From positions 88,602 through 152,601 of the forward strand of contig JAGLTS010000024.1 in assembly GCA_023135165.1 (NCBI GenBank): 64,000 nucleotides of DNA. The letters are read 5' to 3'. A program made the translations under genes and the position numbers. The notes below the pieces were generated by a model. It was not told the origin of the DNA and did no database searches. It worked only from the letters and a program-made list of their open reading frames with translations. This document shows, in pieces, positions 63,887-64,000 of the stretch; the stretch's first letter is position 1, and each line of letters begins with the position of its first letter. The stretch comes from Phycisphaerales bacterium (GTDB lineage Bacteria > Planctomycetota > Phycisphaerae > Phycisphaerales > JAGLTS01).

Positions 63887-63974
63887 TTTTGAGCGAGTTT
63901 TGGCCGGTTTCGGGTCGTTTCGGCGCATTTTCGATCAGTTTCGGCGCGTTTGGGGTCGGTTTTGAGCGACATTT
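63887..63974. repeat. phased short T-tracts with about 10.6-bp spacing
   Basis: TTT or TTTT tracts begin at 63887, 63898, 63908, 63918, 63928, 63939, 63949, 63960 and 63972, so steps are 10-12 bases. The sequence TTTTGAGCGA occurs at both ends. The average step matches the DNA helical repeat, so intrinsic bending is possible. No gene is supported here. Confidence 0.65.
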
Positions 63975-64000
63975 CGAGGCTCGATCGGCATCGCGCGCGC

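Overview
The window looks like chromosomal DNA from a high-GC member of the Planctomycetota, probably class Phycisphaerae. This placement is inferred from gene content. The supporting features are two secreted proteins ending in dockerin-like Asp/Gly-rich calcium repeats, prepilin-type leaders with Ala rather than Gly before the FTLIE motif, a TPR protein carrying two RNA-polymerase alpha-CTD-like domains, a HYExAFE-type nuclease-like protein, a LeuRS of about 1030 residues, a signal peptidase I with a large insertion, and frequent GTG/TTG starts.

Layout. 1-2.4 kb holds the 3' end of gyrA and an Amt ammonium transporter closed by a clear terminator. 2.6-5 kb holds tRNA-Gly and an unusual fusion of a CrtC/AttH lipocalin-like domain with a polyprenyl diphosphate synthase. 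5.2-7.9 kb is a BtuFCD-type metal-chelate importer. 7.9-11 kb has two hypothetical proteins and a PepC peptidase. 11-17 kb is a two-gene membrane unit (a Pro/Glu-rich protein and a double-VWA protein). 17-28.5 kb holds the TPR/alpha-CTD protein, a MATE exporter, galK, a LOG-family protein, folC, leuS, a DUF2007/zinc-ribbon protein and a secreted protein. 28.7-41.9 kb is a tightly packed type II secretion operon in the order E-F-G-H-I-J-K-L-M-C-D plus a lipoprotein. 42-50.4 kb has ugd, two methyltransferases, a PEGA lipoprotein, two dockerin-tailed exported proteins and lptB. 50.5-57.9 kb holds a nuclease-like protein, three small exported proteins, a PSP1 protein, lepB, tsaB and a TauE/DUF364 pair. 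58-59.1 kb is a damaged IS3-family element beside tRNA-Thr. 59.4-63.7 kb holds mnmG, nadK and a short flagellin.

Three kinds of structure are not explained by ordinary genes. (1) A dispersed short repeat has a TCCGCC...GGCGGA core and G-rich flanks. It lies inside or at the end of lptB, the PSP1 gene and mnmG as well as in spacers. (2) A dockerin-coding DNA cassette is duplicated together with its non-coding 3' flank. (3) The right edge of the window carries short T-tracts spaced by about 10.6 bp. The best candidate for new biology among the genes is the CrtC-like/prenyl-synthase fusion, which would make a prenyl diphosphate and could hydrate or cyclise it on one polypeptide.

Genes that plausibly work together are the type II operon with the exported dockerin proteins (possible cargo), lepB for signal-peptide cleavage, the importer genes at 5.2-7.9 kb, and the coupled TauE/DUF364 pair. 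No rRNA, CRISPR array or phage module was seen.
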